Below, in pieces: positions 58,570 through 64,000 of a stretch of DNA of 64,000 bases; positions within the stretch are counted from its first letter, which is position 1; every line of letters begins with the position of its first letter. Source of the DNA: Rhipicephalus microplus (Eukaryota > Arthropoda > Arachnida > Ixodida > Ixodidae); NCBI RefSeq assembly GCF_043290135.1, contig NC_134710.1, forward strand, positions 251,522,092-251,586,091. The letters run 5' to 3'. Below the pieces are notes generated by a model that worked only from the letters and a program-made list of their open reading frames with translations, searched no databases and had not been told where the DNA came from. Made by a program: the position numbers and the translations under genes.

Positions 58570-61440
58570 TCTTACCAGCATTTGCGGAGCCTCACACTTG
58601 CTCCGAATCTATCTGTATGCAATAGATTTGTATGACTGTAGCGTAAGCACACTACTTAAAATGGTGTCGGTACCCATTTTTGTGCATGCCTTTTTGTAGG
58701 AATTGTTGAGGTAGGTCACGAGGATCTTGGAAATGAAAGGGGCGATAGAAATTATGTTCGGTGGCATTTTCAGTGACAAGTGTATCACTTGGCAATGGAC
58801 ACCGATGTCACGTTTTGCATGACGAAGACCTCACAGATAATAGGGGGGCTATAATAATAAATATTATGAATAATAATACGACGAAGGCCATTATTCGATG
58901 TAAAACTTCAATGGTGTACAACAGTAATGAAAAATGGAAAGAAGGTGCTTTGACTGCTTCTGCATGCGGAACACAGCTCTTGCTATCTTCAAAAAAAAAA
59001 AAAAAGCCGCTTACTTTATAGACACACTGAGATTGAAGAAGATAGGGAACGAGAGGGAGAGAAAAACAAAACAAAACTAGATGTATCACACGAATAAATT
59101 GCACAGAATAGCACTTAAAAAAAAAACACCGCCATTGACGCGAACTTCAGAAACAAGGGCAAAAAACGAGAGCTGTTTCCGTCCCACTAAGCGAAAAGTA
59201 ATTGCCGGAAATTTCGTCACTCAGTGCACAGACCAGATAATTGAAGAAGGGAAGCAAAAACGACAAGAGCTCTCTTAGAAACTACATAACCAAAGCGTTA
59301 GGACGAAAACATAGGAATTAAGTCAGATGCCGCATTTTCTGTAGGTCCATTTTGTATTATGCTCTTCGTTGCTTTTTCGTCGCGACGTGTCCCGAGTGCC
59401 GATTGCGGCGATAACGGTAGCGTTCCAGAATACAAACCATGGGACGTGCGAAAATGATAAAATAATGAAAAGTAGTAAACCCCAAGAAGAGACTTATTAA
59501 GCAGCGTGTGTTGTTTTAACTAAGGAACAAACTTCGCATGCATAAAATGGACAATATTACGCATATAATAATATTAAACCTTCAAAAGGCTCGCAACTCT
59601 CCTCTCTTTCTCAATTTCCCTTTTTCTTTTCCGCGGAAAGAAATGGCTAAATTAATCCGTGCGGACGGCTGCGCAGAGCGTAATTTGAGGCAAGAACAGA
59701 CCTGTGAAGCTCGAACTCGGTGTACTCGGCGTCCTTCGCTGCGGGTTCGTCAAGAAGTGGGTTCGGGTAAACTGCCAGTGCGTGCCACCACCCGTTTCTG
59801 TGGCCGCCGTGACACCGTCTGGCTCATACAGTCGATCCGTTCGCGAGTCCGCGGGGCATCTCGATGTCTCCATGCCGCTTCTGCCAGCCATCTACTCTCG
59901 CCACTTCTGGCCCACTGCTCATAGCAGTCCCCAAATCTGCTGGACTCGCAGATCACTGCATAATCCCGTTAATTGCTCGGCTCCAGCATCCAGTGAGGCA
60001 TCTATGGTGCCCGGCTAACCCTCTTACGCGTTGTTATTCACCAATCGATTGTGTGTCTTTCAACCTCACTTTCCCCCTTTGCGGCTAGTTTATCTACGGT
60101 TAGCTCTTTTGTTTTTTTCTGAATGCGCAAGTTTCTGGCCAGGGCTGCTTGCATTGTATTTCCAAACCGGATACGTTGCCCTGTTGCCCTCCGTTTGAAT
60201 CAGCGTATTCTCTATATTATTGTTTCGTTACTTGCCTTTCTTTAGACCTCTCTAGCTGCACCGTGTTTTCGTTGGTTTCTAATGAGTCAGCTCGCTGGCC
60301 GAGGGTTTAATGAGGTCCATATGTCTGTTACAGTGTCAGTAACAGCATTTTCTGCCTACTACTTCCGAAGACCGGCATCAGTTCTAATTGCTGGCTTGTT
60401 TTCATTTATCACAAATAGAAAGTGTTGACTATATACGGCTGCTTGAACGTATACCCATGTGTGTCATTTGCTCTTTGATCTATGCATGCCGTGTCACATG
60501 CTGCACCAAATTTACATATATTGTTATGTATCTTTTAGTATAGAACGGGAATTTTCTTTAGCGAACCTCCCTGCCGTCTCCCTTTCCGTTTTCTTCCTTC
60601 TCTCTTACTTTCTGCGGGTTATTCACTTACTGTCAGGTAATGAGTCAACTTCATCCAGCGGACTTCAGCTTGCAGATGAAAAAGAAGACAATCTTATCCT
60701 TTTTGCCTTAGGTGCTCATTTCACAGCCTCTAGATGTCTGCATAACACAGAGCAAGAGGTTGTCATTGGCGCGGCATAGGCGTGTTAAAATGACTGAATT
60801 TATGATGTTAAACGTATAAGGTCTTTACTTTATATATGTAGAAAAGACATCGTAGTGAAGGCTATCCGATGGCTGTTCTTTGCCGGTGGTACTTTAGCGG
60901 ACACCCAAGGCACGGTATGCGATGACGTTTTACATTCCAATCTCATCAATGTTCGGTCTTGGTGGTTGAAGTGAACGTACTCGTTTTAGGCAGCATAACA
61001 CTTTTGTCCTGGTGCTTCAGCGGCACATGAGCAGCGAGAGCACAACAATGTTGAAAGCTACAGGATTGACTCTATGGTGCAATCTAAATGTATTTTGTAG
61101 ATTTTAGTCGTGAGAGAAATACTTAGAATTGTGAGTGCACTTGGCAGAATACATTCAGTCTACAGGCAGGTGGCCACTCAGATTTGTTGAGTTCAGGTAC
61201 TTCAGTAGCGCTTTAGTTGCATTATGTGCTCTGAAAGCACATGTCCAGGGTCCTAGAATCTTCTCTACAGATTGTGGTCTGGAGTCCAGCTGGTTTCAAA
61301 CAATCCATAGTGGGCATCGCTGGGCGTCATAGCTAGCGCAGCTGCACAGAACATTTTCGATTATTTTGTCAGATTCCTTCCTACAGTGCGAGATAGAAAA
61401 CCGGAGATGCATTTGGTTAACCTCTCTACCTTTACCTTTT
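58570..61440. other. Unassigned DNA
   Basis: 2.9 kb. A GC-rich patch at 59690-60020 has long overlapping frames on both strands (for example 59704-60018 plus) and looks like old coding or transposon sequence, but no motif can be named. The remainder is AT-rich and featureless. Confidence 0.35.
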
Positions 61441-61448
61441 TTCGCTAG

Positions 61449-61559
<111 letters not shown>

Positions 61560-61735
61560 TGCAAGAGACCTAATTGCGTAATCCTATGTAACTTGTTCTG
61601 GTGTCATACGGAAAGCTATCGGCAAAATAACTCACCTCAATACCTCAGTACGTAAACTGCAGACAACAAAAATTAAAAGGGGGACAGAACCGAGGGGCCC
61701 ACTTTTCTTACTAGACATGTCCATAAACTCTTAAA

Positions 61736-61882
61736 AATTGGTAGTCCTACTTACTAACTTTTGAAGTCGTGAAGTGCTGTTACAACATTCACTACCTAAG
61801 TAGTAACTGCAGGTAGTAGACAACAGATATTTACTACCTCACACAATGTGTGTAAGTAAGTAGCACTATTTTTTTAAGAGTG
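61736..61882. mobile_element. MITE of about 147 bp with TA duplication
   Basis: The left end AACTCTTAAAAA ... GTCCTACTTACT is complemented by GTAAGTAAGTAGCAC ... TTTTTTTAAGAGTG at the right end, with TA at both outer edges (61734-61735, 61883-61884). No coding capacity. The terminal CACTCT resembles the end of the 4.56-kb transposon but diverges afterwards. Confidence 0.65.
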
Positions 61883-62077
61883 TATAAAGCCAACAGATAA
61901 TGAAGCCAAAAGCAGCAGAGGTTACTATGCTTTACTTGGCCTCATTATCTGTCGGAGTCTACAAGAACTAAGTCGTGCGCTGTTACAATGATCCTTTTAG
62001 CCGTAGTTTCCTTTTATATACTATATATATTTCGAGATTTCGCATTTTTGTGGACAGGGCTGTGTCGACCAGACACC

Positions 62078-62153
62078 TATTATTCACTGTATTCTCCTGT
62101 ATTCACTGTATTCTCCTCTATTCACTGTACTCTCTCCTATTATTCACTGTAAC
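62078..62153. repeat. 18-bp minisatellite
   Basis: About four copies of TATTCACTGTATTCTCCT with small changes. Confidence 0.8.
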
Positions 62154-62185
62154 ATCTTGCTCGACCACAGTCCCTTAGTGTTTAC

Positions 62186-62506
62186 ATGGAGCTGCGGAAC
62201 CAAGCAATAGGATCATCTTTCTTTGCCACCGCTAATGTATTATATGCAAAAGATATTTTTGAACACTATATGGGAAGTTTCAGTAATTTCTCTATTTACA
62301 TAACAAATTTCTGTCATATGCACACGACAATATCCCGTTGTGTCCTTCTTACACGAGCATTTACTTTAATGGATACTGAAGGCACGCTGTGTATGCGCGT
62401 CAACAAAACTATATTGCCAGGCGCTGATGTGGCTGCGGCAACAATTTCTGTTAATGGCTTGCTCGCAACCCTTTCAGCGACATATTCAATGGACCATAGC
62501 TTGTGA
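62186..62506 (+). other. 106-codon ATG-initiated open frame, unassigned
   Basis: The frame starts MELRNQAIGSSFF and ends TYSMDHSL, 23 bases before an AATAAA at 62529-62534. No domain, signal peptide or splice evidence is convincing. It may be chance or a terminal exon. Confidence 0.2.
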
Positions 62507-62539
62507 CATGACACGTTGTCCCCAAGTAAATAAACGATT

Positions 62540-64000
62540 TCCTTTCTTTGTGATGTAGCGCTCGTTTTGCTTTCGTGCATCTCCACTTGTTTTGTGTCGC
62601 CTCGAGTGAAAGCCTGTCATCGCGAGTGGCACCTTTGCACTCTTTCTCTGTTAGCGTCTCTATTGTAGATCTTTTTTTTTCTTTCCACTTGATTGCGTTT
62701 GGATTATTCATCGCTTTGTCATAGCGAAAAAAAAATGAACTTCTGACAGCTGCTTTATTCGTGATTCGCTCGCCTGTTGCAGCCTTTGTGTACCGAGCAT
62801 TATCTAATCGACCTAGTGCGTTCTCCCCGTTTGTTACCGTTGTTCAGTGTCTGTAAAATAATTGACGGGCCCTCTGCGGCGCTGTCAAGTGATACGGGTG
62901 GTCAAGTTTGTTTCGAAGCATTCCGCAATATCCGGGCGAAAGGCGTCAACTAGAGAGCTGCGGACAGCAGAACTTGTTACTTCTGGTGTGTCGCAAAGTG
63001 CCGTATAAAGGGTTTAGTGAAAAAGAAAAAAAGAACGCGCTACCAATCAACATGATGAACAAAAAGTAATGCAACGTTTCCCAACGTTATCTATCGATTA
63101 GGATAAAATGTTGCCACTGCCGTTTCGAAAAATGAAAGTAACGTACGTCTTTAGTTAAACATTTTGGGTAGTCTGTCATCACTGCAGGAATCCAAAAGTA
63201 TAACATTCGGGACCAGAAGGGTCACAATGGTAACTTATTTGAGAATGTATGTTACAAAAATGTCACATTTTATATGCGTATTCTGTCTCAAAAAATGATG
63301 AAATCCTATGGTTAGAGCACAGCTCTGTTTACGCGAGAAGAAAAAAAGCCAGTGAAGAAGGGAAATACAGACCACAGGAGGAGCACTAGACTTCAAACTT
63401 TTGTTTAGTGTGTGACCCTACAGCTCATTACATAGCTCAACGTGTTGTAGACGTGTATCACGCACATGATAAAAACCGTAAGCGTGTGGTGCAGCACACG
63501 TTACCAGAAAATGTATAATCTCATCATGCACTAACTCACCCAATCTACAGTACTTCTCTCAAACAACATCTTTTTACAGTTAATACTGAATCAACCAGAC
63601 AATTTTTCAGAAATATGCATTATTTTAGTAATATTTGTTGGTGGCTTTATGTGGCTGTCTTTAGAGTTATATTTGATTATACTTCTACTTCTGTGGCAGA
63701 TAGTGAAGCTGTTTTAACGGCGTGAAATAAAGCACAAAACAAAACTATCATCTAAGAGTTGAGCTCTGAGGCTGAGAACTAGACAGTTTGCGTTGTCTGT
63801 TATTTTTTCTGTTAAGTCCAGGTATATGCGTCTTACTTTCTTCCACGCCGAAATTGCTAACCAAGTGTTGATGAACTATTGACAAACTTATGGTACGTAA
63901 TCCTTTAAAAATAGTGATCTTACAAAATGCTCAGAGTGCTTCTACTAGCGAAACAAGGTTGCAAATCTTGCAAGAATAAATAAGTGCTTAGGTGACATTG
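62540..64000. other. Unassigned DNA
   Basis: No gene, RNA gene or repeat family is recognised to the end of the window. Confidence 0.35.

Overview
The window is eukaryotic and almost certainly from a hard tick (Ixodidae). The main reason is a tRNA-headed SINE, present in eight or nine copies, whose 3' half (GTTCTTTAACGTGCACCC, TGTGGGGTTTAACGTCCC) and TCAA-type tail match the Ruka-like SINEs I know from metastriate ticks. Introns, AATAAA signals, long AT, GT, CT and ATT microsatellites and decayed Ty3/gypsy, LINE and mariner sequence fit the same reading. There is no sign of bacterial gene organisation. I recognise no intact host gene; this is repeat-dense intergenic or intronic DNA in which transposons are nested inside one another. 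The species is inference.

Layout. 0-9.7 kb: unassigned DNA with an inverted-repeat element (1593-2035), remnants of a 23-residue Arg-rich repeat protein (about 2220-2700), a palindromic foldback (about 3285-3470) and a SINE (7776-8026). 10.2-15.6 kb: a retrotransposon gag/ORF1-like pseudogene with a CCHC knuckle, cut in two by a 4.56-kb DNA transposon (10649-15208) that has TA duplications, many GGAGYAAC subterminal repeats and a possible multi-exon transcription unit. 16.1-17.2 kb: two full-length SINEs, one of them inside a hairpin element. 19.5 kb: TCYG minisatellite. 21.7-28.3 kb: a complete LTR retrotransposon (671-bp LTRs, 4-bp target duplication) with one gag-like ORF, three to four repeats of a Lys/Arg-rich module and no visible pol. 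Its 3' LTR is split by a 5'-truncated LINE.

30.6-34.8 kb: a minus-strand LTR element. Its left LTR is split by a THAP-domain DNA transposon (30679-32664), and that transposon's THAP pseudogene is in turn split by a SINE. 36.3-38.8 kb: a mariner-superfamily transposon with an intact 360-codon DD41D transposase and two 453-bp inverted repeats that read as identical; it is the youngest-looking element here. 40-43 kb: SINEs, pyrimidine-rich tandem repeats and a CA-rich microsatellite. 43.9-44.5 kb: LINE remnant. 48-49 kb: a large foldback carrying two tRNA-like modules in opposite orientation. 52.8-58.6 kb: ATT microsatellite, SINE, a 145-bp tandem repeat, and a decayed Ty3/gypsy pol with its 3' LTR. 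58.6-64 kb: mostly unassigned, with a CT/TA microsatellite, a MITE and a short minisatellite.

The genes do not form a pathway. What can be read is an insertion order: gag/ORF1 gene, then 4.56-kb DNA transposon; minus-strand LTR element, then THAP transposon, then SINE; LTR element, then LINE; foldback microsatellite, then mariner. All boundaries and translations were read by eye, and starts were placed at ATG where one exists.
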